From: Bacteroidales bacterium UBA5342
Lineage (GTDB): Bacteria > Bacteroidota > Bacteroidia > Bacteroidales > UBA5342
NCBI GenBank assembly: GCA_002408065.1
Contig: DHQI01000067.1
Location: forward strand, 27,332 to 46,763
Reading direction: 5' to 3'
DNA: 19,432 bases
This document shows, in pieces, positions 1-7,178 of the stretch (the first letter of the stretch is position 1; each line of letters begins with the position of its first letter). The notes beneath the pieces are model-generated. The model searched no databases, was not told the DNA's origin, and saw nothing but the letters and a program-made list of their open reading frames with translations. The position numbers and the translations under genes were made by a program.

Positions 1-1
1 A

Positions 2-2023
2 GTAGACAAAATATATGAAGCAGCCCGTGTAGAAGAGGTGGTAGGCGACTATGTATCGTTGAAAAAGCGTGGCACTAATATGTTGGGCTTGTGTCCTTTT
101 CATGATGAAAAAACACCCTCGTTTATGGTGTCGCCATCCAAGGGTATCTACAAGTGTTTTGGTTGTGGAAAAGGCGGTAATGCGGTGAATTTTGTGATGG
201 AGGTGGAGCAAATACCTTATTACGAAGCTCTGAAGCAAGTGGCTCAAAAGTACCATATACATATAGAAGAGAAAGAGCTGACTCCTGAAGAACAGAAGCA
301 ATTTAGCGACCGTGATAGTATGATGGTGGTTAATGAGTTCGCACGCAAGTATTTCATCGCACAAATGATGGAAACGGCCGAAGGGCGCTCGGTTGGTCTG
401 GGCTATTTCAAACAGCGTGGTTTTACCGACCAAATCATTGAGAAATTTCAATTGGGTTTTGCCCCCGAGGGCAAAGATGTTTTTACACAGGAAGCTATCC
501 GTCAGGGTTACAAAGAAGAATTTTTGGACAAGACAGGACTTTCGATTATCAAAAGTGATGGATGGAAACGTGACCGCTTTGCGGGACGTGTTATCTTTCC
601 TATTCATGGGCAGAGTGGTAAAGTAGTGGCTTTTGCCGGCCGTACGCTTTCTACCGATAAAAAAGTGGCTAAATACCTCAATTCCCCCGAATCGGAGGTG
701 TATCATAAAAGCAATGTGCTTTACGGTATTTATCACGCCAAAAAAGAGATACAGCGTAAGGATAACTGTTTTCTGGTAGAGGGCTATACCGATGTGATGT
801 CTCTGCATCAGAGTGGGATAGAAAATGTGGTGGCCTCCTCAGGTACTTCCTTGACGAAAGGTCAGATAAAACTCATTCAGCGTTTCACTGAGAATATTAC
901 GGTCATTTATGATGGTGATAATGCCGGTATAAAAGCCTCTTTGCGGGGTATTAACCTGATTTTGGAACAAGGTCTTAATGTGAAAACGCTTTTATTGCCT
1001 GACGGCGAAGACCCTGACTCTTTTGCTAAAAGTATGGGAGCCTCGGAACTGATAGAGTATATCGAAAAAAACAGTACCGATTTTATTCATTTCAAAACCA
1101 ACCTCCTGATGGAGGAAGCGGCTAATGATCCCATCAAAAAAGCCAAGTTAATTCAAGATATTGTGCAGTCCATTTCTGTTATTCCTAACGAGATAACACG
1201 CATGGTATATATCAAGGCTTGTAGTGCCCAGTTGGAAGTGCCGGAGGATACTTTGTATCGCGAAAGCAATAAAATAATGCGGCAAAATCAACAGGACAGA
1301 CAAAAAGAAGCTGAGCGTAAGATGAACCGTCAGCGTTATGAGTCGCAAAGATCTGCTACCTCGCCTGCTCCCGCAGCTGATGATGGCCCTCCTCCTGATT
1401 TTGGTATGCCGGATGATTTACCGCCAATGACAGTGTCGCCAGCTCTGTCTACGCCTCCGCCACCTCCGAAATCGGCAGAGTTGCCCGAAGAGCGTATGGT
1501 GATGAAATATTTGCTTAGCTTTGGGCAGATGAAGATGTTCAAGGAAGGGGATATGTACTACGAAGAATATCCGGAGATGACCGTTTCGGATTATATCATC
1601 GACCAGCTTCAAAGTGATGGCCTGGAGCTCACCAACCCCTTATTTAATGGTGTCTATACCGAATATGTCAGGTTAAAAGAAGAAGGTTACCCCGCCTTGG
1701 ATCGTTATTTTACACAACATGAAGATGTCCAGATTTGTCAGATGGCTGTGGACCTGACGACAGAGCGTCATGAGCGTAGCAAGATGTTTGAAAATTCGAT
1801 TGTAGAAAAAGACGAAAATCGTTTGGGCGTCTTGGTGCCACGCGTGGTTGCTGAGTTTAAGTTACAATGGGTCATCTCTCAGATCAAAGAGCAGATGGAG
1901 ATATTGCAAACAGAAAAAGACGAGGCCAAGCTGGACGAAGCTACACGCAACTATCAAGAATTGAACACCGTGAAAAGCGAGTTGAGTAAGTTTTTGGGAA
2001 ATAGAATTGTGTTGAGTCGTTAG
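2..2023 (+). CDS. dnaG: DNA primase DnaG (5' end outside window)
   Basis: Primase makes the RNA primers for lagging-strand synthesis at the replication fork and docks on the replicative helicase DnaB. The frame is open from base 2, and the first visible residues already match the start of the CHC2 zinc domain, so only about a dozen residues are missing. Numbering from the codon at 38: zinc ligands C19-x2-H22-x17-C40-x2-C43, followed by the primase core. In the TOPRIM domain the catalytic Glu of VEGYTD has its codon at 779, and the YDGDNAG acidic pair has codons at 911 and 917. A proline-rich linker (about residues 445-485) leads to the C-terminal helicase-binding region, which has the low conservation usual there. 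The gene ends in TAG with no clear terminator after it. The GTG at 38 is internal, not the true start. Confidence 0.97.
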   Translation, partial: VDKIYEAARVEEVVGDYVSLKKRGTNMLGLCPFHDEKTPSFMVSPSKGIYKCFGCGKGGNAVNFVMEVEQIPYYEALKQVAQKYHIHIEEKELTPEEQKQFSDRDSMMVVNEFARKYFIAQMMETAEGRSVGLGYFKQRGFTDQIIEKFQLGFAPEGKDVFTQEAIRQGYKEEFLDKTGLSIIKSDGWKRDRFAGRVIFPIHGQSGKVVAFAGRTLSTDKKVAKYLNSPESEVYHKSNVLYGIYHAKKEIQRKDNCFLVEGYTDVMSLHQSGIENVVASSGTSLTKGQIKLIQRFTENITVIYDGDNAGIKASLRGINLILEQGLNVKTLLLPDGEDPDSFAKSMGASELIEYIEKNSTDFIHFKTNLLMEEAANDPIKKAKLIQDIVQSISVIPNEITRMVYIKACSAQLEVPEDTLYRESNKIMRQNQQDRQKEAERKMNRQRYESQRSATSPAPAADDGPPPDFGMPDDLPPMTVSPALSTPPPPPKSAELPEERMVMKYLLSFGQMKMFKEGDMYYEEYPEMTVSDYIIDQLQSDGLELTNPLFNGVYTEYVRLKEEGYPALDRYFTQHEDVQICQMAVDLTTERHERSKMFENSIVEKDENRLGVLVPRVVAEFKLQWVISQIKEQMEILQTEKDEAKLDEATRNYQELNTVKSELSKFLGNRIVLSR

Positions 2024-2312
2024 TCTCTTAGCCTCCGAGTCGCATATTCATTCTGATAGCTATCGGAACTAACTATGGTGCAGCTTACATCTAGTGTTTT
2101 AAGCCTGCTTTAATCCCGATGTATCTCAAAGATTTTATTCAGGATGTTAATATTACATCAGAATTATGTAATTTGCCTAAATAATGGATAATAGAACAAG
2201 ACAATAGGGCTTAGTGTAAGATTAAATATGGCGTCTGTAGAAATTGCAACAAAGTTTTTTTCTGATTATTAACCTTGAAGTTAATTTAATTACGATGGTA
2301 AATTTTAAGGCG

Positions 2313-2320
2313 TAATTTTG
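2313..2320 (+). promoter_or_regulatory. Possible -7 box (TAATTTTG) ahead of repeat element
   Basis: TAATTTTG fits the Bacteroidota -7 consensus TAnnTTTG exactly. It lies about 60 bases upstream of the structured repeat at 2376 and could drive a short non-coding transcript through it. No TTTG lies at the expected 19-21 base spacing; the nearest TTG upstream (2275) is too far. The box alone is therefore weak evidence. Confidence 0.25.
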
Positions 2321-2375
2321 TATCGCCATATTAGATATTACAACGACGATATAGACGAGTACAGTTCACAAAAGC

Positions 2376-2601
2376 AGGTTATAGGACGCAGTCCTAAACT
2401 AAGAACGGGAGCGTTGGCCATGCAGGAAAGGCGGGCGTGTGTGGGTGTGAATTGATTTTTAGCCCGAAGTAGCGGTAATACCTAGGGCGTTAAGAAAATC
2501 AAGAGTGCGTTGGCAGCATGCTTTCCTGCTAGATTTTTTGCTTCGTTTTTCATCATGGAAAAATGAAGAACTGGGGTTTGGGGTGTTAAACCCCCAATCA
2601 A
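2376..2601. repeat. Structured intergenic repeat element with nested inverted repeats
   Basis: A run of paired segments, in order: TAGGAC/GTCCTA with a 3-base loop (2382-2396); an outer stem GCAGGAAAG (2422-2430) with CTTTCCTGC (2521-2529); nested inside it TTGATTTT (2452-2459) with AAAATCAA (2495-2502), and GCCC (2462-2465) with GGGC (2485-2488); then hairpin CTTCGTTTTTC/GAAAAATGAAG (2541-2551/2558-2568, one G-T pair); and finally the GGGTGTTAAACCC motif (2581-2593) flanked by G and C runs. The + strand frame through 2398-2560 reads like a decayed coding frame with two stops before FFASFFIMEK and one directly after. From memory, related sequence recurs between genes in many Bacteroidota genomes, but I could not search. 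A degenerate copy of its right end lies at 5972-6012. Confidence 0.6.
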
Positions 2602-2754
2602 GAAATGGATATATCTTTAATATAAAGAGACTTAAAAAAATCTTGATGTATTTCGGAAACAGGTCTTAAGATGCTGTCAAATTTAATCCTGATAATAAAC
2701 TTGTCAACGCCGCTAGACTTATCAATGGTTTGAGGCGGGGTTTTAGCTTTCTTG

Positions 2755-4053
2755 TTATTGTAACAAAAAAGCCTTAAAGTCACCATATTCCTTCGACAAT
2801 TCTACCGATTGTTTAGTTCCTTTCATAAACTCCTGAAGTGGGAGAGGGATGTCTATTTTTTCACCAATAGCATTTTCCACAGTATCTAAAAATTTGGCCG
2901 GATGTGCTGTCTCAATGAAAAATCCTGTTTCGCCTTCTTTCATACCATCTTCCAGTGCTTGATAAGCGCAAGCGCCGTGAGGATCCAGTAAATATTTTTC
3001 TTCTTCATAAGTGCGTTTCATAGTGGCACGGATCTGCTCATCATCGTATCGTGTGCCTGATATTTCATCAGAAATGGCTGCGTGAGAGTGGTCATACAAA
3101 TCCAGAATACGGGCAAAATTACTTGGATCGCCTACATCCATAGCGTTAGCAATGGTAGCTACTGAGGGGCGTGGCTTGTATGCTTTGGTTTCTAGGTATT
3201 CTAAGAAAACGTCGTTGCGGTTGTTGGCGGCAATGAAACGTGAAATTGGTAAGCCTTGCATCTTACCTATCAATGCTGCGGTGATATTGCCAAAGTTACC
3301 ACTTGGTACACAACAAACAATGTCTTTGGTGATGCCTAGTTTTTTTAGTTGGCCCATACCATAAAAATAGTAAAAAGCCTGAGGCAGGAAGCGGGCAACG
3401 TTGATAGAGTTGGCTGAAGTCAATGTGAGTTTAGACTGCAGTTCATCATCCATAAAAGCGGATTTTACCAAGCGCTGACAATCGTCGAAGGTGCCATCAA
3501 CTTCCAGTGCTGTAATGTTTTGTCCTAAAGTGGTGAATTGTGTTTCTTGAATTTCACTCACCAGCCCTTTGGGGTATAAAACAAAGACATTGATGCCCTC
3601 TACTCCTAAGAAACCGTTTGCAACAGCGCTACCGGTATCACCCGAGGTGGCTACCAGTACGTTGATATCCTCTTTCTTTTGTCCTTGGGTGAAATGCTGC
3701 AGTAGGCGTGCCATAAAGCGGGCCCCCACATCTTTAAAAGCCAGTGTAGGACCGTGGAACAGTTCCAGAGAATAGATCCCGTCTTTTACTTTTACTAATG
3801 GAATATCGAAACATAAAGTCTCATCTACTATTCGTTTGAGGTCGCTAGCAGGAATGTCTTCACCAAAAATGGAATTAGCCACTTCAAAAGCAATTTCCTG
3901 AAGAGTCATTTTATCCAAATTGTTGAAAAACGCCTGTGGCAAAGCAGGGATTCTTTCGGGCATGTAAAGGCCTTTATCTTTGGCCAGACCTTGAGTTACT
4001 GCCGTTTCTAACGATGCAGTCAGTTCTTTGTTGTTGGTGCTATAGTAAATCAT
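2755..4053 (-). CDS. thrC: Threonine synthase (PLP-dependent)
   Basis: Converts O-phosphohomoserine to threonine and phosphate, the last step of threonine synthesis, in the cytoplasm. The 432-residue length is normal for the family. The N-terminus (MIYYSTNNKE) and the first-domain signature around HGPTLAFKDVGARF are typical, with the PLP-binding lysine at K107. The glycine/serine-rich stretch ATSGDTGSA that cradles the cofactor phosphate follows, then a conserved VPSGNFGN. It is the last gene of a three-gene operon. Its ATG shares one base with the TAA stop of the upstream acyltransferase gene, so translation is probably coupled. No threonine attenuator leader is visible, and the usual partners thrA and thrB are not adjacent. 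Confidence 0.97.
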   Translation of the reverse strand: MIYYSTNNKELTASLETAVTQGLAKDKGLYMPERIPALPQAFFNNLDKMTLQEIAFEVANSIFGEDIPASDLKRIVDETLCFDIPLVKVKDGIYSLELFHGPTLAFKDVGARFMARLLQHFTQGQKKEDINVLVATSGDTGSAVANGFLGVEGINVFVLYPKGLVSEIQETQFTTLGQNITALEVDGTFDDCQRLVKSAFMDDELQSKLTLTSANSINVARFLPQAFYYFYGMGQLKKLGITKDIVCCVPSGNFGNITAALIGKMQGLPISRFIAANNRNDVFLEYLETKAYKPRPSVATIANAMDVGDPSNFARILDLYDHSHAAISDEISGTRYDDEQIRATMKRTYEEEKYLLDPHGACAYQALEDGMKEGETGFFIETAHPAKFLDTVENAIGEKIDIPLPLQEFMKGTKQSVELSKEYGDFKAFLLQ

Positions 4054-5204
4054 TACAGATGTTTTTTCAGTTCGTTGTGGGCCACTATATGGTTGATGAG
4101 CGGGTTGGCATACATGGTCAGCATCATAGTGCGCAGGTAATCTTCGTTACCTTCTTTTTCCGGAATACGGTTCATTTGTTTTTCCAGATAGCTTTCAAAC
4201 ACTTGTTTGTCTTCTTCTTTGTAATACTCCGAGAAATCACTTTCAGGATGTAACATTTCGTGAGCTATAAAGTTACAGGGGAAGAATTTATAGTTGAGGT
4301 GTATTTGTTTGTCTATCAGTTCGGAAGCAGCAGTTACCTGTTCGTTTTTTGTCTTAAGGGCTTCCAGCTTCACAAGCTCTTTGCTGATAGGAGCGGCAAT
4401 ATGAAAATGGATGCGGCCCTTGTAACCTTCTATGCCGGTACGCATATTGAGAAGGTCGTCATTCGCTGATTTTTTGTGCTCCGGATCCAGTTTTTTTAAC
4501 AGGAATTCCCGGGCTTTCAGATAGTCGCACGGATCATATTCGTAGGCTATAGAAAGCGGTGTGATGTTCATAGATCCCAAGCATTCTGAAAAGGAAAATT
4601 CGCCTCCCATATTGAGCATCTTGAGTAAAGCGCCACTGGTACGGTCGTCTGAATCTTTAGCGCGGCCTTCGCGTTGTGCTATCCAGATAGAATTATTTTT
4701 TTCTAATAAAGTATGACGTATATATTTCGACAGTTTAGCGGATTCCACCATCATTTGTTTGATGGGAAGATTACGTTTTACTATAAAACTCTTGTTAAGA
4801 CGTACGAGTGTTTTGATCCAAGGGTAAATCAGCAGGTTGTCGCCTATCGCTATTTCTGTTGTGTCGTAGCCATTAGTGTTAAGGATATAGTTGAGCAAGG
4901 CTGAGTCTAAAATGATATCTCTATGGTTAGAAATATAAAAATGAGCCTGGTTTGCGTCTATATTGTCCAAGCCTGAAAAACTTAATCCATCGCTGCTATT
5001 TTTCAGCATTCTGCTGAGGTAGTTGATCACAAAATTGCTCTGTACATCCTCAATAGTATTGGCCTTTTTCAGTAAGTCCTCGAACTTAGCACCGGGAAAG
5101 GCAGCGTTGACCAAGGCCAGAAAAATAGGCTCTTGGCTTAGTTCTTCCAGTGCGCCTGCCACATCTTGGTCGTTAAAGGCTCTGATATCATTAAAATCGT
5201 CCAT
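4053..5204 (-). CDS. PlsC-like glycerolipid acyltransferase
   Basis: Predicted cytoplasmic-face acyltransferase that moves a fatty acyl group onto a glycerol-phosphate-type acceptor in membrane lipid synthesis. Evidence: an NHRDIILD block (H94, D100), a downstream REGRAKDSDDRT block matching the EG-containing substrate-phosphate motif, and ITPLSIAYEYDP matching the late PlsC motif. The 383 residues include an N-terminal extension of about 80 residues before the catalytic block, as in the Bacteroidota proteins annotated as 1-acylglycerol-3-phosphate acyltransferase. The histidine and aspartate are separated by five residues, one more than in the textbook HX4D. No clear transmembrane helix is seen. 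The gene starts 3 bases after the globin stop and overlaps the thrC start by one base. The exact acceptor cannot be told from sequence. Confidence 0.8.
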   Translation of the reverse strand: MDDFNDIRAFNDQDVAGALEELSQEPIFLALVNAAFPGAKFEDLLKKANTIEDVQSNFVINYLSRMLKNSSDGLSFSGLDNIDANQAHFYISNHRDIILDSALLNYILNTNGYDTTEIAIGDNLLIYPWIKTLVRLNKSFIVKRNLPIKQMMVESAKLSKYIRHTLLEKNNSIWIAQREGRAKDSDDRTSGALLKMLNMGGEFSFSECLGSMNITPLSIAYEYDPCDYLKAREFLLKKLDPEHKKSANDDLLNMRTGIEGYKGRIHFHIAAPISKELVKLEALKTKNEQVTAASELIDKQIHLNYKFFPCNFIAHEMLHPESDFSEYYKEEDKQVFESYLEKQMNRIPEKEGNEDYLRTMMLTMYANPLINHIVAHNELKKHL

Positions 5205-5207
5205 GAT

Positions 5208-5567
5208 TTATTTGTTTCGGTCTAATATTGTAAGGAAAGCATCCGACATCTTACTGCCACGGTATTTGGCAACCTCGGCATTATCGCCTGCAAACAGGTC
5301 ATCAACAGTAGCAGTCCATATCTCCAGCCATCGGTCAAAATGCTCACGTGTCAGTTCCATTTTGAAATGCATCTGCACAGGATGAGCACGGTAAGCAGCT
5401 TGTTTTAGTATTACGGTGCGCCAAAACTGATACAACTTTACATGATGAGCATCCCAATTGTGTATATATTTATCAAAGATAGGACCAATAAAACCGTCCT
5501 CACGCGCACGGCTATAAAAAGTATCTACAAGTAACTTGACGTCGTCGTTTGTAGTAATGTCATTCAT
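5208..5567 (-). CDS. Group III truncated haemoglobin
   Basis: Small cytoplasmic haem protein of the TrHb3 group, whose known members (Campylobacter Ctb) bind oxygen and are linked to nitric-oxide or microaerobic physiology. The 119 residues match the family's length. Aligned by eye to Ctb: Y18 is the B10 tyrosine in DTFYSRARED, H41 is the E7 distal histidine before KLYQFW, and H67 in VQMHFKMEL is the likely F8 proximal haem ligand. The conserved HFDRWLEIW block with W80 and W84 follows. It is the first gene of an operon with the acyltransferase and thrC. A weak promoter-like box lies 24-33 bases upstream. Its function next to lipid and threonine genes is not explained by the sequence. Confidence 0.92.
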   Translation of the reverse strand: MNDITTNDDVKLLVDTFYSRAREDGFIGPIFDKYIHNWDAHHVKLYQFWRTVILKQAAYRAHPVQMHFKMELTREHFDRWLEIWTATVDDLFAGDNAEVAKYRGSKMSDAFLTILDRNK

Positions 5568-5590
5568 TCGTTCTTATATTGCGTTAAGCA

Positions 5591-5600
5591 CGCAAAGGTC
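5591..5600 (-). promoter_or_regulatory. Possible -7 box for the globin operon
   Basis: On the minus strand this reads GACCTTTGCG, similar to the TAnnTTTGC box of Bacteroidota promoters but lacking the leading T. A T-rich tract about 20 bases upstream could serve as the -33 region, but no clean TTTG is present. This is the best candidate in the short upstream region of the operon. Confidence 0.3.
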
Positions 5601-5749
5601 GGGAATTCTAAAGAAAAAACCATCAGTTTTAAATAGCAATGTTTAAATTGTCAGGAGACCAAGGTCTTTATCGAGGATTGTTTGTATCAATGAAAAAAGT
5701 TTATGAGTTTAATTTTTAATTGCCGGGAATAGCTTATGTAACTTGATCA

Positions 5750-5840
5750 ACCTTGAAGAATGTTGCAAAAAACAAGCTTTCTACTTTGAAAAAAATGGCA
5801 AAAAACAACTGTTGTACCTTGAAAAAATTGCATTGTTGTC
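5750..5840. repeat. 33-bp imperfect tandem repeat, about 2.7 copies
   Basis: Copies run 5750-5782, 5783-5815 and 5816-5840. Each begins ACCTTGAA or ACTTTGAA, followed by A-rich sequence; the first two then share GCAAAAAACAA. The period is divisible by three, and the minus strand can be read as an 11-residue Phe-rich repeat (LFFAIFFKVES-like). There are no spacers, so it is not a CRISPR array. I have no sign that it is translated. Confidence 0.7.
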
Positions 5841-5971
5841 TTTAAAAGAGCCATATTATGCATATTCCTGATCCGGATTATCAAATCCTGTGGAGAATAT
5901 AGAACGTAAATCTCAAAATATAATTTCAAATTTACCACCCGTCTATTAAGATGCTGTACTTTCTCATTTAA

Positions 5972-6012
5972 GGAAAAAGTGTCGACTGGGTTTTAGGGTG
6001 TCAAACCCAATG
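5972..6012. repeat. Degenerate copy of the right end of the 2.4-2.6 kb element
   Basis: GGAAAAA, then TG, ACTGGG, a T-rich stretch, GGGTGTCAAACCC and a final TCA line up in order with 2558-2600, with small changes. TGGGTTT (5987-5993) and AAACCCA (6003-6009) are inverted and could form a hairpin. The left part of the element is absent here. Confidence 0.55.
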
Positions 6013-6044
6013 TCATTAAGTTAAGAGGTATTTTATTTATAATC

Positions 6045-6061
6045 AAACCGCTCCGCGGTTT
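6045..6061. repeat. REP-like hairpin (AAACCGC/GCGGTTT)
   Basis: Perfect 7-bp stem with a 3-base TCC loop, preceded by ATAATC. A related hairpin with the same ATAATC lead lies at 6099-6113. There is no T-run after it on the + strand, so it does not look like a terminator for a + strand gene. Confidence 0.6.
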
Positions 6062-6098
6062 AAAATTTATCGTTAATATTGAATTACTACTATAATCT

Positions 6099-6113
6099 AA
6101 CCGCCCTACGGTT
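6099..6113. repeat. REP-like hairpin (AACCG/CGGTT)
   Basis: A 5-bp stem with a CCCTA loop, preceded by ATAATCT. It is a diverged version of the hairpin at 6045-6061, 54 bases away. Confidence 0.5.
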
Positions 6114-6141
6114 CAAAAGTAGCTAATTTAAACCCCAGAGA

Positions 6142-6166
6142 CACTGCGCTGAGCGAAGTCGAAGTG
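6142..6166. repeat. Dispersed REP-type repeat (GAGCGAAGTCGAAGTG)
   Basis: CACT at the left pairs with AGTG at the right around GCGCTGAGCGAAGTCGA. From memory, the core GAGCGAAGTCGAAGTG is a common short extragenic repeat in many Bacteroidota genomes. Only one copy occurs in this window. Confidence 0.6.
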
Positions 6167-6207
6167 GCTTTGATTATAGTCGCAGAATTATATGGCCAAT
6201 GAATAAA

Positions 6208-6224
6208 CAAGCCCATAGGGCTTG
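6208..6224. repeat. REP-like hairpin (CAAGCCC/GGGCTTG)
   Basis: Perfect 7-bp stem with a 3-base ATA loop, followed by GATTATAAATTAA. It has the same architecture as the hairpin at 6045-6061 but a different stem sequence. Confidence 0.6.
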
Positions 6225-6281
6225 GATTATAAATTAACAAATAAAACATTTACAAAAAATTAGAACTTAACTTAATGATGT

Positions 6282-6298
6282 TGGTGTCAAACCCCTAA
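6282..6298. repeat. Third copy of the GGTGTYAAACCC motif
   Basis: TGGTGTCAAACCCCTAA matches the terminal motif of the elements at 2581 and 5996. The sequence to its left does not match the rest of the element, so this is at most a solo end. Confidence 0.4.
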
Positions 6299-6371
6299 AC
6301 GATTAATAGATAGAAGCTGATTACAGATCCTAAAGTTTCATGAGTTAATGAACAACTTTGGAATATGAGTC

Positions 6372-7043
6372 CTACCTTTCCATTTCTCTGATAGCTCTGT
6401 TGAAATAATCATTAAATGGTTTTAAACGGCGGAAAACCAACATGCTTCGTTTCAAAAAGTCATCATTTGTCAAGTCTTCGTCGCTTACTTGGTGGATGGC
6501 CACCATAGTTTTGTGTTTTAGCATTTCAATATCTTCAAAATCTTTTGGGAATCCTTTGGGGCCATTCTTGAGCTTGTCGCCTTGTATTTCGCCAAAGGTT
6601 TCGACGAAATCCGGTGCATTAATAATGGCCTTGAATTCGTCGGCATCAGCATAGATAGAGTCGCGCACCTCGAAAAGGATAGCAGGACTAGGGGCATATA
6701 ATCCGCCTGCCAGCATCGAAGCGCCCGGTTCCAGATGGAAATAATAGCCACAAGTCTCTCCCTTGCGCCCGCCTTGATTGATGTAAGCCCCCATATGTGT
6801 CTTGTAAGGACTTTTATCTTTCGAAAAACGCGCATCGCGGTATATGCGGAAGACGCAGTCTTTGGCCTTGAGTCCTTTGATTGCATCATCTTCTAACTGT
6901 AACAAATCGATATACCTTTGCGTCAACGTGTCAAAGGCATCTTTGGCTTTCAGGTACTCTTCTTTGTGTTCATTAAACCACTCGCGCTTGTTGTTTTCTT
7001 TGAGCTGGGTGAGGAAGTGGAGGATTTGTTTTATGCTTTTCAT
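6372..7043 (-). CDS. DUF2461 / TIGR02453 family protein
   Basis: A 223-residue protein matching the DUF2461 family along its length. It has the N-terminal FLTQLKENNKREWFNEHKEEY block (about residues 10-30), the central RIYRDARFSKDKSPYKTHMGAYI block (about 66-89), and the late MLVFRRLKPFNDYF block. The family is widespread and its biochemical function is unknown to me. There is no signal peptide or membrane segment, so it is probably cytoplasmic. It is a single-gene unit divergent from the M16 peptidase gene, with 135 bases between the starts. No clear TAnnTTTG box is visible on its own strand. Confidence 0.9.
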   Translation of the reverse strand: MKSIKQILHFLTQLKENNKREWFNEHKEEYLKAKDAFDTLTQRYIDLLQLEDDAIKGLKAKDCVFRIYRDARFSKDKSPYKTHMGAYINQGGRKGETCGYYFHLEPGASMLAGGLYAPSPAILFEVRDSIYADADEFKAIINAPDFVETFGEIQGDKLKNGPKGFPKDFEDIEMLKHKTMVAIHQVSDEDLTNDDFLKRSMLVFRRLKPFNDYFNRAIREMER

Positions 7044-7081
7044 AGCGTCTTAATTTTGCTTGTTTATCGTAAATTATTTCT

Positions 7082-7119
7082 TTTGCAGTGATAATGAAAC
7101 CAATAATTGCATACCTTTG
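7082..7119 (+). promoter_or_regulatory. Probable promoter of the M16 peptidase gene
   Basis: The -7 box TACCTTTG at 7112-7119 fits TAnnTTTG exactly and would place the transcript start near 7126, about 50 bases before the ATG. The only nearby TTTG (7082-7085) is 26 bases upstream, longer than the usual 19-21, so the -33 part is uncertain. Confidence 0.5.
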
Positions 7120-7178
7120 TTTATTATAAAAACAAAAATACAGATAATAAATTACATATTAATTAATCAATCAACAAG

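Larger units (their letters stand above)
2024..2754. other. Gene-free spacer between dnaG and thrC
   Basis: No convincing gene is present. The stretch holds a perfect palindrome GATAGCTATC at 2055-2064, which resembles the CCCGATAGCTATCGGG type of short repeat I know from Bacteroidota genomes. It also holds an AT-rich hairpin (2152-2172, ATTACAT/ATGTAAT), a TAATTTTG promoter-like box at 2313, a structured repeat at 2376-2601, and a small hairpin at 2614-2628 (TCTTTA/TAAAGA). A 12-base word TTAAGATGCTGT at 2666-2677 recurs exactly at 5946-5957, in the other repeat-rich gap. No clear terminator for dnaG (+) or thrC (-) is visible, although the two genes converge here. Confidence 0.7.
5568..6371. 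other. Repeat-rich gene-free spacer
   Basis: About 800 bases between two minus-strand genes with no gene I can support. It holds, in order, the putative globin promoter, a 33-bp tandem repeat (5750-5840), the word TTAAGATGCTGT (5946-5957, also at 2666), a partial copy of the right end of the 2.4-2.6 kb element (5972-6012), short perfect hairpins at 6045, 6099 and 6208, a GAGCGAAGTCGAAGTG repeat, and a further GGTGTCAAACCCC motif (6283-6295). The texture suggests a landing site for small non-coding repeats. Confidence 0.7.

Noticed and set aside
1336..1612. Gly/Arg-rich open frames antisense to dnaG
   Set aside because: They are shadows of the proline-rich linker codons of DnaG read on the other strand.
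4054..4110. Threonine attenuator or leader peptide before thrC
   Set aside because: thrC starts inside the end of the upstream gene. There is no room for a leader and no Thr/Ile codon run with alternative hairpins.
5750..5840. CRISPR-like regular repeat
   Set aside because: The copies are directly adjacent with no spacers, are imperfect, and no cas gene is nearby.
5747..5938. 63-residue open frame on the minus strand over the 33-bp repeats
   Set aside because: It has no recognisable domain, the repeats are A/T slippage-like, and nothing suggests a start or promoter for it.
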